A stretch of 64,000 bases of DNA from Planctomycetota bacterium (GTDB lineage Bacteria > Planctomycetota > UBA1135 > GCA-002686595), in assembly GCA_016714045.1 (NCBI GenBank), contig JADJNY010000008.1, forward strand, positions 1 to 64,000. The letters are read 5' to 3'. Position numbers and translations under genes: made by a program. Shown here piece by piece: positions 1-8,844 of this stretch. Under the pieces are notes generated by a model that saw nothing but the letters and a program-made list of their open reading frames with translations, did no database searches and was not told the DNA's origin. Each line of letters starts with the position of its first letter. Position 1 is the first letter of the stretch.

Positions 1-145
1 GCAGGAGGAACGGCGAGCGCCCCGGGGCGAGGAGCGCGACGCGCCCGACGCGCACGGGCGTCGAAGCTCCGCCCTGCGCTTCCGTGCGCGACGCGAGCGC
101 CCCGAGGACGACGAGCGCGGCCGCAACGATCCGGAGGAGCTCCAT
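1..145 (-). CDS. secreted protein, N-terminal fragment
   Basis: This is the first 48 codons of a minus-strand gene that runs off the left edge of the window. The ATG is at 145. The encoded start, MELLRIVAAALVVLGALASR, has the shape of a Sec signal peptide: short charged start, Ala/Leu/Val core, and a likely cleavage near TEA-QG. The mature part begins GGASTPVRVGRVALLAPG. The gene diverges from the antiporter at 250. There is too little sequence to assign a family or function. Confidence 0.55.
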   Translation of the reverse strand, partial: MELLRIVAAALVVLGALASRTEAQGGASTPVRVGRVALLAPGRSPFLL

Positions 146-249
146 GGGGCTCCTCTACCACGTCCCCGGCCCCCGGGTCACGCGCGCGCGGCCCGCCGAG
201 CGCCTCCGCGCGCTTGCCCCGGCCGGAGCGCGTGTGGCAAGGTGACCCG

Positions 250-2436
250 ATGGACGTCCTCGGGCTCGCGACCCTCGCCGACGCCGCCTCCGGCGGGCAC
301 GGGTTCGTGCGCGACCTCGCGGTCGTCCTGTGCGTCGCGGCGGTCACGACGGTGCTCTTCCAGCGCCTGCGCCAGCCCGTCGTGCTCGGCTATCTGCTCG
401 CGGGCCTGATCGTCGGCCCGCACCTCTTCTTCCAGCTCGTCGGCGACACGGGCACGATCCAGACGCTCTCCGAGCTCGGCGTGATCCTGCTCATGCTGTC
501 GATCGGGCTCGAGTTCCGCTTCCACAAGCTGATCGAGCTCGGGCCCTCCGCCGCGTTCACGACGGTGGTCGAGGTCGGGCTGATGCTGTGGCTGGGCTTC
601 AGCGTGGGGCACCTCTTCGGGTGGAGCACGCGCGAGTGCCTCTTCGCGGGCGGCATCGTCGCCGTGTCGTCGACGCTGCTCATCCGCAAGGTGTTCACCG
701 AGCTCTCCGTCGAGCGCAACATCCGCGAGATCGTCACGGGCGTCCTCGTGTTCGAGGACCTCGTCGCCGTGCTCCTCCTCGCCGTGCTGACCGCATTGTC
801 GGCCGGCGCGGAGTTCGACGCGAGCATCGTGGGCGAGGCCGCGCTGCGCCTCGCCGTGTTCCTCGCGCTGACGATCGGCGTCGGTCTCATGGTCATCCCG
901 CGGGCCTTCCGCGCGATCCTGTCGCTCAAGCGCAAGGAGACCGTGCTCGTCGCCGCGATCGGCCTCTCGTTCGCCGTGGCGCTCTTGGCGGAGCGCGCGC
1001 AGTGCTCCTCGGCGCTCGGCGCGTTCCTCGCGGGGATGCTGATCGCCGAGTCGGGCGAAGGCGAGTGGATCGAGGAGCTCGTGCGCCCCGTGCGCGACAT
1101 GTTCGCGGCCATCTTCTTCGTCTCCGTCGGCATGTTGATCGACCCGCGGCTCCTGCTCGTGCACTGGGTCGCCGTCGTCGTGCTCGCGGCGGTCGTGCTG
1201 GTCGGGAAGGTCGTCGGCGTTTCCTTCGGCACTTTCCTCACCGGCAAGGACACGACGACCGCGCTGCGCTCGGGCCTGTGCATGGCGCAGATCGGCGAGC
1301 TCTCCTTCGTGATCGCGGCGATCGGCGTGACGTCGAAGGCGGCGGGGGAGTTCCTCTATCCCGTCGCGGTCGGCGTGTCCTCGCTGACCGCGTTCCTGTC
1401 GCCGTGGCTGATCCGCGAGTCCGCGCCGATCGCGAGCTTCCTCGACGCGCGCCTCCCACGCGCGCTGTCGACCTTCACGCGCCTCTACGGCTCGTGGATC
1501 GCGACGATCCGCGCGCGGACGTCGCGCGACAAGCGCTGGAAGAGCGTGCGGCGCGCGGGGATCGTCGTGCTGCTCGACGGGGCCTTGCTCGCGGGGCTCC
1601 TGATCGCGGGCAGCGTCGGCCTCGGCACGTTCCAGGGGCTCGTGGAGCGCGCGACCGGGCTCGAGCCGCGCTGGTCGCGCGCGCTCGTCGTCGGCCTGCT
1701 CGCCGGACTGTGCGTCTTTCCCTGGACGGGCATCGCGCGCGGCGCGCGGCGGCTCGCGGTGACGCTGTCCGAAATGGCGCTCCCGCCCGTCGCGGTCGGA
1801 CGCCCCGACACCGGCGCGGCGCCGCGGCGCGCGCTCGTCGTCGGACTGCAGTTCGCGATCGTGCTCTGCATCGGCGTTCCGATCGCCGTCGTGACCGAGC
1901 CCTTCCTGCCGCGCTTCGCGAGCCCCGCCGTCGTGCTCGTGCTCGTGGCGCCCGTCGCGTACATGCTGTGGCGCAGCGCAGCGAACCTCGAGGGCCACGT
2001 GCGCGCGGGCGCCGAGATCATCGTCGAGGCGCTCGCGCAGACGCCCAAGGACGAGCGCACGCGCGCGCTCGAGGAGGTGACGGCGCTCCTCCCGGGCCTC
2101 GGCGACCTGACCATGGTCCGCATCGACGCGGGCGGCCCCGCGGCGGAGAAGGCGGTGCGCGAGCTCGGCAAGGACCTCCTGCGCGGCGTCAGCGTCGTCG
2201 CGATCGTGCGCGGCGACCTGCGGCTCGCGCTGCCCGGCGGGAATGAGCGGCTGCGCGGCGGCGACCTCGTCGCGCTCACCGGCACGCCCGAGGACGTCGA
2301 GCGCGCGGTGAAGCACCTGACGCCCGAGTCCGCGCATGGCCCCGGGGCGCGGCCGACGCACGGCGAGCCCGCCGCGTCGGCGACCGACGGCACGGGCGCC
2401 GGCGCTCGCCGCGGGCGCGACCGACGCGGCCCCTGA
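250..2436 (+). CDS. CPA2-family cation/proton antiporter with RCK_C (TrkA-C) domain
   Basis: A 728-residue inner-membrane antiporter of the KefB/RosB (CPA2) type, expected to exchange Na+ or K+ for H+. The first 400 or so residues hold about a dozen hydrophobic segments. Recognisable stretches are FQRLRQPVVLGYLLAGLIVG, LGVILLMLSIGLEF, VSSTLLIRKVF, VLVFEDLVAVLLL and CSSALGAFLAGMLIAES. More membrane segments follow, then a soluble C-terminus with the RCK_C pattern (LPGLGDLTMVRI, then LPGGNERLRGGDLVALTGTPEDVERAVKHL) that usually binds a regulatory ligand. The ATG at 250 is preferred over one at 214 because the CPA2 similarity starts here. A full RCK_N (KTN) domain is not evident. Transported ion and physiological role are inferred only from family. 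Confidence 0.88.
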   Translation: MDVLGLATLADAASGGHGFVRDLAVVLCVAAVTTVLFQRLRQPVVLGYLLAGLIVGPHLFFQLVGDTGTIQTLSELGVILLMLSIGLEFRFHKLIELGPSAAFTTVVEVGLMLWLGFSVGHLFGWSTRECLFAGGIVAVSSTLLIRKVFTELSVERNIREIVTGVLVFEDLVAVLLLAVLTALSAGAEFDASIVGEAALRLAVFLALTIGVGLMVIPRAFRAILSLKRKETVLVAAIGLSFAVALLAERAQCSSALGAFLAGMLIAESGEGEWIEELVRPVRDMFAAIFFVSVGMLIDPRLLLVHWVAVVVLAAVVLVGKVVGVSFGTFLTGKDTTTALRSGLCMAQIGELSFVIAAIGVTSKAAGEFLYPVAVGVSSLTAFLSPWLIRESAPIASFLDARLPRALSTFTRLYGSWIATIRARTSRDKRWKSVRRAGIVVLLDGALLAGLLIAGSVGLGTFQGLVERATGLEPRWSRALVVGLLAGLCVFPWTGIARGARRLAVTLSEMALPPVAVGRPDTGAAPRRALVVGLQFAIVLCIGVPIAVVTEPFLPRFASPAVVLVLVAPVAYMLWRSAANLEGHVRAGAEIIVEALAQTPKDERTRALEEVTALLPGLGDLTMVRIDAGGPAAEKAVRELGKDLLRGVSVVAIVRGDLRLALPGGNERLRGGDLVALTGTPEDVERAVKHLTPESAHGPGARPTHGEPAASATDGTGAGARRGRDRRGP

Positions 2437-2483
2437 CGCTCCGCGCGCCGCGCGGAGCGCTTGTCCGTCGCCGCGCCGCGGCG

Positions 2484-2489
2484 GATACT
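2484..2489 (+). promoter_or_regulatory. -10-like GATACT before ECF sigma gene
   Basis: GATACT, 7 nt before the ATG at 2497. Could drive a leaderless transcript. No SD between. Confidence 0.3.
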
Positions 2490-2496
2490 CGCGCAC

Positions 2497-3114
2497 ATGG
2501 TGTCCGAGGGAGCGAGCGATCCCGGCCGGGATGCAGCGGCGGAGGCGGCGCTGCTCGCGCGTTGGCAGGACGGGGGCGACGTCGACGCGCTCGACGCGCT
2601 CCTGCGCGGCGAGGTCGCGCGCATCGCGGCGCAGCTGCGCGCGCGCGCCCGCGGCGGCTTCGACGGCGCGACGAGCGCGTCCGACCTCGCGCAGGAGGCC
2701 GTGCTGCGCCTCTTGCGGCTCGAGGAGACGCCGCGCTTCGACGACCCGAACGCGCTGCGCGGCTACCTGTGGACCGCCGCGTGGCGCCTCTTCCAGAACC
2801 ACGCGGCCGCGCCGGCGCGCGCCGTGCGCCGGCTCACGGCGACGGAGTCGCGCACGCTCTCGGGGATGTTCGCCGTCACGGGCGGGTTCGGCGCGCTCGC
2901 GGCGGAGGAGCAGCGCACCGCCCTCGAGGTCGTCGTGAACCTGCTCGACCCGATCGACCGCGACGCGCTCTCCGCCGTCTACTTCGAGGGGCTGTCGATC
3001 GAGGAAGCCGCGCGCCGCGCCGGCGTGACGCGCGGGACGTTCGACGTCCGGCTCCTGCGCGCGCGCCAGCGGCTCGCGACGCGGCTCGTCGACTGGTCCG
3101 ACGTGATTCCCTGA
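2497..3114 (+). CDS. ECF-like RNA polymerase sigma factor (kinase-linked type)
   Basis: A 205-residue sigma-70 family protein of the ECF size class. Region 2 is visible as SASDLAQEAVLRLLRLEE followed by ALRGYLWTAAWRLFQNH. Region 4 is visible as LDPIDRDALSAVYFEGLSIEEAARRAGVTRGTFDVRLLRARQRL, the promoter -35 reading helix-turn-helix. It is convergent with a Ser/Thr kinase, their stops 48 bases apart. In Planctomycetes such ECF/kinase neighbours are a recognised arrangement, suggesting the kinase controls the sigma factor instead of a classical anti-sigma. Start chosen at ATG 2497; a TTG at 2461 is in frame. A GATACT hexamer lies 7 nt upstream of the ATG. Confidence 0.85.
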   Translation: MVSEGASDPGRDAAAEAALLARWQDGGDVDALDALLRGEVARIAAQLRARARGGFDGATSASDLAQEAVLRLLRLEETPRFDDPNALRGYLWTAAWRLFQNHAAAPARAVRRLTATESRTLSGMFAVTGGFGALAAEEQRTALEVVVNLLDPIDRDALSAVYFEGLSIEEAARRAGVTRGTFDVRLLRARQRLATRLVDWSDVIP

Positions 3115-3162
3115 CGCAGCGCCCGAGACGGGGAACGCGGCGGCGCGCGGGTCAGGAGCGCG

Positions 3163-5913
3163 TCAGCGCGCCGCGCCCTTCGACGGGAACGCGCGCCACG
3201 CCGCCGCGCGTTCGGCGTGCGGGCCGTCGGCCGCGCCCGCGTCCCAGCGCTCGTACAGCTCGAGCGCCGCTTCGACGAGCGCCGGCGCCGGCGCGGCGTC
3301 GGAGCCGAGCCGGGCGCGCGCGGCGTCGAGCTCCGCTTCGGCTTCGGCGAAGCGGCGCGCGTGCGTGAGCGAGCGCACGAGGTCCGCGGCGTAGCGTTGC
3401 GCGCGCTCGTGCGCGGGGCCGGCCTCCATCGCCGTCGCGCGCGCGAGCACGCGCCACGCCTCCGCGGCGTCGACGTGGCGCCCTTCCTCGTCGAGCAGCT
3501 CGGCGAACTCGCGCACGACGGAGCGCGCGTCGCGCGCGTCCGTGCCGATCGACGTGTCGAGCGCCAGCCAGCACGCTTCGAGCTCGCCTTCGGCCTCGGC
3601 GCGCCGGTGGAGGTCGCGCAGGAGCGCCGTGTACCGGTAGAGCGCGTAGAGCGCCTCCCTCCCGACCGGTCCGCCCGCCTCGATCGCGCTCCGCGTCGCG
3701 TCCGCGAGCAGCTCGAGCGCCTCGTCGCGACAACCCGCCGCGATCAAGACGTCGGCGTGCGCGACGCCGAGCGACGTCGTCACCCCGTGCCGGTCACCGA
3801 GGTGCAGGCGCGCGTCCGCATGCGCGGTCGAGAGCGTGCGCTCGGCCTCCGCGAGCGCGCCGAGGCTCTTCTGGAGGATCCCGAGGTTGTTCGCCGTCGT
3901 CAGCGTCGTGTCCGCGGCTGGGCCGAGCACGCGACGACGGCGCTCGTACGCTTCGCGCATCAGCGGCTCGGCTTCGGCGCCGCGCCGCTGGAGCAAGAGC
4001 AGCGCGCCGAGGTTCGAGAGCGAGCTCAGCGTGTCGGGCGCGTCGTCGCCGAGCGTCCTGCGGCGCGCGGCGAGCACGTCGCGCAGCACGCGTTCCGCTT
4101 CGTCCATGCGGCCGAGCGAGCGCAGGAGCATCGCGAGGTTGTGCCGCGCGCCCAGCGCGCCCTCGTCGTCCGGGCCGAGCGCGCGCGCGAGCCCGTCGGC
4201 GGCGCGCCGCAGGTGCGGTTCGGCCTCCGCCACGGCGCCGGTCGAGAAGAGGTAGAGGCCGAGGTTCGCCTCGGCCCCGAGCCGGTCGTGGTCCTCCTCC
4301 GGGAGCGCCGCGGCGAGCGTGTCATACGCGGTTCGCTGCGTGTCGAGCGCGAGCTCGGCGAGCCCGAGCGACCAGCACGTCGCGCCGATCGTGTGGAGGA
4401 CCATGCCCTTGACGTGCGGCCGGTCGGCGAAGCGCTCCTTCGTCGCGGCGATCATCGGCGCGATCACGTCGTCGCGCAGCGTGTCGACGGCCACGTTCGT
4501 CGCGTTCACGTCCGCGACGAGCAGGTCGAACTCCTCCGTGCGGGCCTTCGCCGCCGCGGGGTCGCGCTCGAGCGCCGCGAGCTCGGCTCGAAGGCGTTCG
4601 AGCACGTGCTCCGCCATCGAGCGCGGCGCGACGGCGCCGAGCACTTCGCCCTGGAAGCGCGCCATCTCCTCGAGGTCGCGCGTGCGCGCCGCGGCTCGGT
4701 CGCGCTCGCGCGTCGCGGCGTCCTTCTCGACGCGCAGTGCGTCCGCGTTCGCGGCCTGGATCACGCCGTACGCGATCGGTCCGCCGACGGCGATCAACGT
4801 GGCGAGCCCGATCGCCGCCGCGTGCCCCGGCTTGCGGCGCGACCACTTCCAGGCGCGCGTGATGGCGCCCGTCGGTCGCGCGCGGACGGGCCGGTGCGAG
4901 AGCAGCGCGTCGAGGTCCTCCGCGAACGCGAGCGCGGACGGGTAGCGGCGGTCGCGCTCCTTCTCCATCGCCGTCAGCACGACTGTCTCGAGGTCGCGCG
5001 AGAGCCCGGGCACGAGCGCGCGCGGCGCGACCGGCTCGGCCGACAGGATGCGGTAGAGGACCGCTTGCGAGTGCTCGCCCTCGAAGGGGACGCGTCCGGC
5101 GAGTCCCTCGTACAACGTGACGCCGAGCGACCACACGTCCGTCCGCGCGTCGACCTTGGACTTCTCGCCCGAGACCTGCTCGGGCGAGACGTAGTAGAGC
5201 GTCCCGCGCATCTCGCCCGTGCGCGAGAGCGATTGCGAGTCGGCGTCCAACGCGAGGCCGAAGTCGAGCAAGAGCGCGCGTCCTTCGGGCGTGATGCGCA
5301 CGTTTGACGGCTTCACGTCGCGGTGCACGATGCCGACGGCGTGCGCGGCCGCGAGCGCGCGCGCGATGTCGCGCGTCCAGCGCACGAGGTCGTCGACGGG
5401 GATCCGGCGGTGCGCGCGACCCGCGTCGGCGAAGAGCTCGTCGAGGCTCCGCCCGCGCACGAGCTCCATCGCGAGGAACGCGACCGAATCCGCGCGTCCC
5501 GCCTCGAAGACGGTGACGATGTTCTCGTGCGCGAGCTTCGCGATGGCGCGCGCCTCGCGCTCGAAGCGCGCCTCCGCGTCGGGCGTGCTCGCGAGCTCCG
5601 GCCGCAGGACCTTGAGCGCGACCTCGCGGTCGAGGCGCTCGTCGACGGCGCGGTAGACGATGCCCATCCCGCCCGCGCCGAGGCGCTCGACGAGGCGGTA
5701 GCCGCCGAGTCGCTCGAAGGGCAGGGCCCCGGGCTGGGCGGGCCGCCCGCGGCCGCCGCCGAGCACGCGGGCGAGCTTCTCGACGCGGGCGCGGTCCGCG
5801 GGGCCGAGCTCGGGGTGCTCGGCGAGCCAGGCGTCCAAGGGCGGGGCGTCGCCCCGCATCAAGCGGTCGACGTAGCGGTCGACGGCGAGCTCGGCCGGGG
5901 TCGGTTCGGTCAT
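3163..5913 (-). CDS. membrane Ser/Thr protein kinase with C-terminal TPR repeats
   Basis: A 916-residue Hanks-type kinase. The kinase domain covers about residues 70-345: Gly-rich loop GAGGMG (80-85), catalytic Lys in VALKVL (K101), HRDVKPSN with catalytic Asp199, DFG (217-219), SPEQ activation segment end and DVWSLG. A single membrane helix lies near 366-386 (AAAIGLATLIAVGGPIAYGV). A coiled-coil-like stretch then leads into TPR/Kinesin-light-chain-like repeats over about 500-900 (for example LGARHNLAMLLRSLGRMDEAE and LSSLSNLGALLLLQRRGAEAE). The short N-terminal LAEHPELG motif before the kinase is common in planctomycete kinases. It probably senses or scaffolds through the TPR part and signals in the cytoplasm; the neighbouring ECF sigma factor is the natural candidate target (inference). 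Confidence 0.93.
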   Translation of the reverse strand: MTEPTPAELAVDRYVDRLMRGDAPPLDAWLAEHPELGPADRARVEKLARVLGGGRGRPAQPGALPFERLGGYRLVERLGAGGMGIVYRAVDERLDREVALKVLRPELASTPDAEARFEREARAIAKLAHENIVTVFEAGRADSVAFLAMELVRGRSLDELFADAGRAHRRIPVDDLVRWTRDIARALAAAHAVGIVHRDVKPSNVRITPEGRALLLDFGLALDADSQSLSRTGEMRGTLYYVSPEQVSGEKSKVDARTDVWSLGVTLYEGLAGRVPFEGEHSQAVLYRILSAEPVAPRALVPGLSRDLETVVLTAMEKERDRRYPSALAFAEDLDALLSHRPVRARPTGAITRAWKWSRRKPGHAAAIGLATLIAVGGPIAYGVIQAANADALRVEKDAATRERDRAAARTRDLEEMARFQGEVLGAVAPRSMAEHVLERLRAELAALERDPAAAKARTEEFDLLVADVNATNVAVDTLRDDVIAPMIAATKERFADRPHVKGMVLHTIGATCWSLGLAELALDTQRTAYDTLAAALPEEDHDRLGAEANLGLYLFSTGAVAEAEPHLRRAADGLARALGPDDEGALGARHNLAMLLRSLGRMDEAERVLRDVLAARRRTLGDDAPDTLSSLSNLGALLLLQRRGAEAEPLMREAYERRRRVLGPAADTTLTTANNLGILQKSLGALAEAERTLSTAHADARLHLGDRHGVTTSLGVAHADVLIAAGCRDEALELLADATRSAIEAGGPVGREALYALYRYTALLRDLHRRAEAEGELEACWLALDTSIGTDARDARSVVREFAELLDEEGRHVDAAEAWRVLARATAMEAGPAHERAQRYAADLVRSLTHARRFAEAEAELDAARARLGSDAAPAPALVEAALELYERWDAGAADGPHAERAAAWRAFPSKGAAR

Positions 5914-5925
5914 GGCGCGGAGGGG

Positions 5926-5931
5926 AGTCTA
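5926..5931 (-). promoter_or_regulatory. -10-like TAGACT before kinase gene
   Basis: TAGACT on the minus strand, 12 nt before the ATG at 5913; the intervening CCCCTCCGCGCC has no ribosome site. Confidence 0.35.
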
Positions 5932-6072
5932 GCAGGGGCGGACCGCCGCGCTCCCGCCCGGCGGACGCAGGGAACCCGCGCGGCCCGCAGGGTTTGCGTG
6001 CTCCGCCGGCCTGCGAGGGAAAGTTCGCGGGCGGCGGTAAGACGCGCGGGTCCGGCCTGTTTCTCGGGGGGT

Positions 6073-8100
6073 ATGGAACGCCGCACGCTCCTCTCGAACC
6101 GCCGCGCCGGGTACTCCGCGCGGCACGTCCGCACCGCGCCGCCGGCCCCCGAGGTCGCCCGCGCGCTGGCCCGCGAGCTCGCGGCCCGTCCGGCCGCCTT
6201 CCTGTCCGCCGCGCTCGTGCTCGCGCCGCTCTTGGCCCTCGCGTGCGCGCCCGACGCGGCCTCCGCGTGGAGCGCGAAGCCCGGGGCGACCGTTGGCGCG
6301 CCGCGCGCCGTTCCGACCGTCGCGACGCCGTCGAGTGTGTCGCCGCGGGAGCGCGCGAGCGCGTCCGACGCCGCGTCCCCGCGGGGCGCGACGCCGCTGC
6401 CCGCCGCGGGCCGCGCACCCGCGCGACTCGCGGACACCGGGCTCTACGCCGACTGGCCGACGAAGACCGTGCAAGACGACGTCCTCGCGTACACGCCGCA
6501 GTACCCGCTCTGGTCGGACGGCGCGACGAAGCGCCGTTGGATCCGCCTCCCCGCCGGGACCGCGATCGACGGCACGCACCCCGACCTGTGGAGCTTCCCG
6601 ATCGGCACGCAGGTCTGGAAGGAGTTCTCCTTCGGCCGCCGCGTCGAGACGCGTTACCTCGAGCGCGCGGCGGACGGCGCGTGGGTCTACGCGACGTACG
6701 TGTGGAACGCGGACGAGTCGGAGGCGACGCTCGCGTCGGACGAAGGCGTGCGCGCGCCGCGCGGAGCGGCGTTGCGCCACGACGTGCCGAGCCAGAACGA
6801 CTGCCGCGCGTGCCACGAGGGCTCGCCCGTCCCGGTGCTCGGGTTCGGCGCGCTGCAGCTCGCGTCCGCGCGCGATCCGCTCGCGCCGCACGCGGAGACG
6901 CCGGCCCCTGGCTCCGTCGACCTCGAGACGCTCGTCGAGCGCGGCCTCCTGCGCGTCGACGCGGAGCTCCTCCAGGACGGCGGTCCGCGCATCGCCGCGC
7001 GCACGCCGCGCGAGCGCGCGGCGCTCGGCTACCTCCACGCGAACTGCGGCGGCTGCCACAACGCGTCGGGACCGCTCGCGGGCCTCGGGCTCGAACTCGA
7101 CGCGCGCGTCGCCGAGCGCGCGCACGTCGCTCCCGCGCTGCGCACGGCGCTCGGGCGCGAGAGCCGCCTGCGCCGCCCCGACGACGCCGTGCACCTGCGC
7201 ATCGCGGGCGGCGCGCCCGAGGCGAGCTTGCTCGTCGAGCGCATGGGCTCGCGCTTCGGCGCGCTCCAGATGCCGCCGCTCGGCACGCACGCGGTCGACG
7301 AAGCCGCGCTCGCGCTCGTCACCGAGTGGATCCGCGCCGACCTCGGCGCGCCGCAGACGGCGTCGGACGTCCGCGCGCCGGGCGACGGGCGCGGAGTCCG
7401 CGATCGGCGGACCCCGAACGACGTGCGGTGGGCACGAGCTCCCGCACGAGCACACCCCACGGACCTTCCTCCCTTCCCACACACCTTCACACACAGAGAG
7501 ATCGCCATGAACAAGCACGTGCTCACCTGGACCACGCTCACCCTGACCCTCGCCGGCCTCGTCTACGTCACGAGCGCCGCGGCGACCCGTGACGCGGGCG
7601 CCGCGCCGAAGGCGGCCGACGCGAAGGCCGCGCGCATCGCGCGCGGCGAGTACATCGTGAAGACGTCGGCCTGCACGGACTGCCACACGCCCGTGAAGAT
7701 GGGCCCGAACGGCCCCGAGCCCGACCTCGCGCACTTCCTCGCCGGCCACCCCGCGAGCCTCGTCATGCCGCCCGCGCCGACGCTGCCGCCCGGCCCGTGG
7801 ATCGCGACCGTCGGCGCGACGATGACCGCGTGGTCGGGGCCGTGGGGCACGTCGTTCACGGCGAACCTCACGCCCGACAAGGAGACCGGCATCGGTGCGT
7901 GGACGGAGAAGGAGTTCGTCGACACGATCCGCACGGGCCGCCACCTCGGCCGCGGCCGCGAGATCCTGCCGCCGATGCCCTGGCCGGTGTACCGCAACCT
8001 GACCGACGAGGACCTCGGCAGCGTGTACGACTACCTCCAGTCGATCCCCGCGATCTCGAACCGCGTGCCCGCTCCGCTGCCGCCGGCCGCGGCGCGGTGA
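6073..8100 (+). CDS. SO2930-like diheme cytochrome c lipoprotein, open frame running on into the next cytochrome
   Basis: From the ATG at 6073 the frame stays open to 8100 (675 residues), but it looks like two proteins. Residues 1-440 or so resemble the SO2930 family of diheme c cytochromes: a lipoprotein-type signal (LAPLLALAC, Cys58), the family pattern DTGLYADW...YPLWSDGATKRRWIRLPAG...FPIGTQVWKEF, and two CXXCH heme sites, CRACH (244-248) and CGGCH (325-329). Residues from about 440 to 478 (7390-7506) read like an untranslated leader. The second cytochrome, with its own signal peptide, starts at 7507 in the same frame. Either the first gene lost its stop, or the assembly is wrong, or a real triheme fusion exists. 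Acts outside the cytoplasmic membrane in electron transfer; partner unknown. Confidence 0.7.
   Translation: MERRTLLSNRRAGYSARHVRTAPPAPEVARALARELAARPAAFLSAALVLAPLLALACAPDAASAWSAKPGATVGAPRAVPTVATPSSVSPRERASASDAASPRGATPLPAAGRAPARLADTGLYADWPTKTVQDDVLAYTPQYPLWSDGATKRRWIRLPAGTAIDGTHPDLWSFPIGTQVWKEFSFGRRVETRYLERAADGAWVYATYVWNADESEATLASDEGVRAPRGAALRHDVPSQNDCRACHEGSPVPVLGFGALQLASARDPLAPHAETPAPGSVDLETLVERGLLRVDAELLQDGGPRIAARTPRERAALGYLHANCGGCHNASGPLAGLGLELDARVAERAHVAPALRTALGRESRLRRPDDAVHLRIAGGAPEASLLVERMGSRFGALQMPPLGTHAVDEAALALVTEWIRADLGAPQTASDVRAPGDGRGVRDRRTPNDVRWARAPARAHPTDLPPFPHTFTHREIAMNKHVLTWTTLTLTLAGLVYVTSAAATRDAGAAPKAADAKAARIARGEYIVKTSACTDCHTPVKMGPNGPEPDLAHFLAGHPASLVMPPAPTLPPGPWIATVGATMTAWSGPWGTSFTANLTPDKETGIGAWTEKEFVDTIRTGRHLGRGREILPPMPWPVYRNLTDEDLGSVYDYLQSIPAISNRVPAPLPPAAAR
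7507..8100 (+). CDS. periplasmic monoheme cytochrome c
   Basis: A 197-residue cytochrome c that I think is the true second gene of the run-on frame. The ATG at 7507 begins a clear signal peptide (MNKHVLTWTTLTLTLAGLVY...SAAA). One CXXCH site, CTDCH (56-60), follows RGEYIVKTSACTD. Later motifs WGTSFTANLTPDKETGIGAW, RTGRHLGRGREILPPMPWPVYRNLTDEDL and VYDYLQSIP are typical of class-I cytochromes of the diheme/alcohol-dehydrogenase cytochrome type, here with only one heme. The upstream DNA is AC-rich with GAGAGA about 7 nt before the ATG, unlike coding DNA in this genome. The distal axial ligand is probably a Met in the PPMPWP stretch. Paired with the SO2930-like diheme protein upstream. Confidence 0.75.
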   Translation: MNKHVLTWTTLTLTLAGLVYVTSAAATRDAGAAPKAADAKAARIARGEYIVKTSACTDCHTPVKMGPNGPEPDLAHFLAGHPASLVMPPAPTLPPGPWIATVGATMTAWSGPWGTSFTANLTPDKETGIGAWTEKEFVDTIRTGRHLGRGREILPPMPWPVYRNLTDEDLGSVYDYLQSIPAISNRVPAPLPPAAAR

Positions 8101-8134
8101 CGGCTTGCGCCGCGCGCGCCAGCGACGGCGTCCG

Positions 8135-8836
8135 TCACGGGCGTTCGTCGAGGAGCGCGCGCACGGCGCGTTCGAGCTCGGCGAAGTCGCGCGCGCAGTC
8201 GGCGTGCGCTTCGTCGTCGGAGGGGTGCAGCTCGGGCCCCGGATGGATCCAGCGCACGCGCCCCGCGCGGTCGAGCAGGAACGTGACGCTCGTCGCCTCG
8301 CGCTCCGCGCCGCCGAGCCACGCGGCCTTCAGCGCCGACCAGTCCGCGTCGATCGCGACGGCGCCGGTCCACGCGAGGCGGTCGGCGGCGGCGCGCACGT
8401 GAGCGTCGTCGACCGCGCGCGGCGGCTTCGGATGGTAGACGCCGACGCCGACGAGCCCGCGCGCGCGCTCGCGGTTCACGAGCGCGTCGAGCGCGGGGAG
8501 CGAGCGCTCGCAGAAGGGACAACCGTCCGTCCACCAGCGCACGAGCACCACGTGCCCCGCAATCTCCGGCGGCGCGCCGAGGAAGCGCGCGGGGAGGAGC
8601 GGGAGGAGCTCGCGCCCGAGGAGTTCGGTCCCGGCGCGCGGCGCAGGGAGCTCGGCCGGCTCGAGCGGGACCTCGGGCGCGCGCGCGCACGCCACGGCGA
8701 GCGCGAGGACGCTCGACGCGAGGAGCGCACGCGCCGCACCGAATGCGCGCGCCGCACGGGCCGCACGAAGCGCGCGCGCCGAGCCGCGCGCACGGTGCGC
8801 GTGCGGGCGCGGTCGATCGGACTCGTCCTCCAGCAT
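8135..8836 (-). CDS. TlpA/redoxin-like thiol-disulfide lipoprotein
   Basis: A 233-residue protein with a basic N-terminal region, a hydrophobic stretch and a lipobox-like end (ASSVLALAVAC, Cys50), so probably lipid-anchored on the outer face of the membrane. The thioredoxin fold is marked by HVVLVRWWTDGCPFCERSLPAL with the active-site pair C106-P-F-C109, then VAIDADWSALKAAWLGG and VTFLLDRAGRVRWIHPGPEL, the redoxin-like strand with a peptide-binding segment. Likely a periplasmic disulfide reductase, for instance supplying reductant for cytochrome c or other envelope thiols. It is convergent with the cytochrome gene, which fits, but no ccm genes are in the window. The start is uncertain because the N-terminus is long. 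Confidence 0.8.
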   Translation of the reverse strand: MLEDESDRPRPHAHRARGSARALRAARAARAFGAARALLASSVLALAVACARAPEVPLEPAELPAPRAGTELLGRELLPLLPARFLGAPPEIAGHVVLVRWWTDGCPFCERSLPALDALVNRERARGLVGVGVYHPKPPRAVDDAHVRAAADRLAWTGAVAIDADWSALKAAWLGGAEREATSVTFLLDRAGRVRWIHPGPELHPSDDEAHADCARDFAELERAVRALLDERP

Positions 8837-8844
8837 GGCTGCCG

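Noticed and set aside
178..2802. Long minus-strand open frame opposite the antiporter
   Set aside because: It is a shadow of the coding strand: composition is Arg/Glu/His-rich nonsense, there are no domains, and the antiporter on the plus strand is unmistakable. The same applies to the other long opposite-strand frames across the window.
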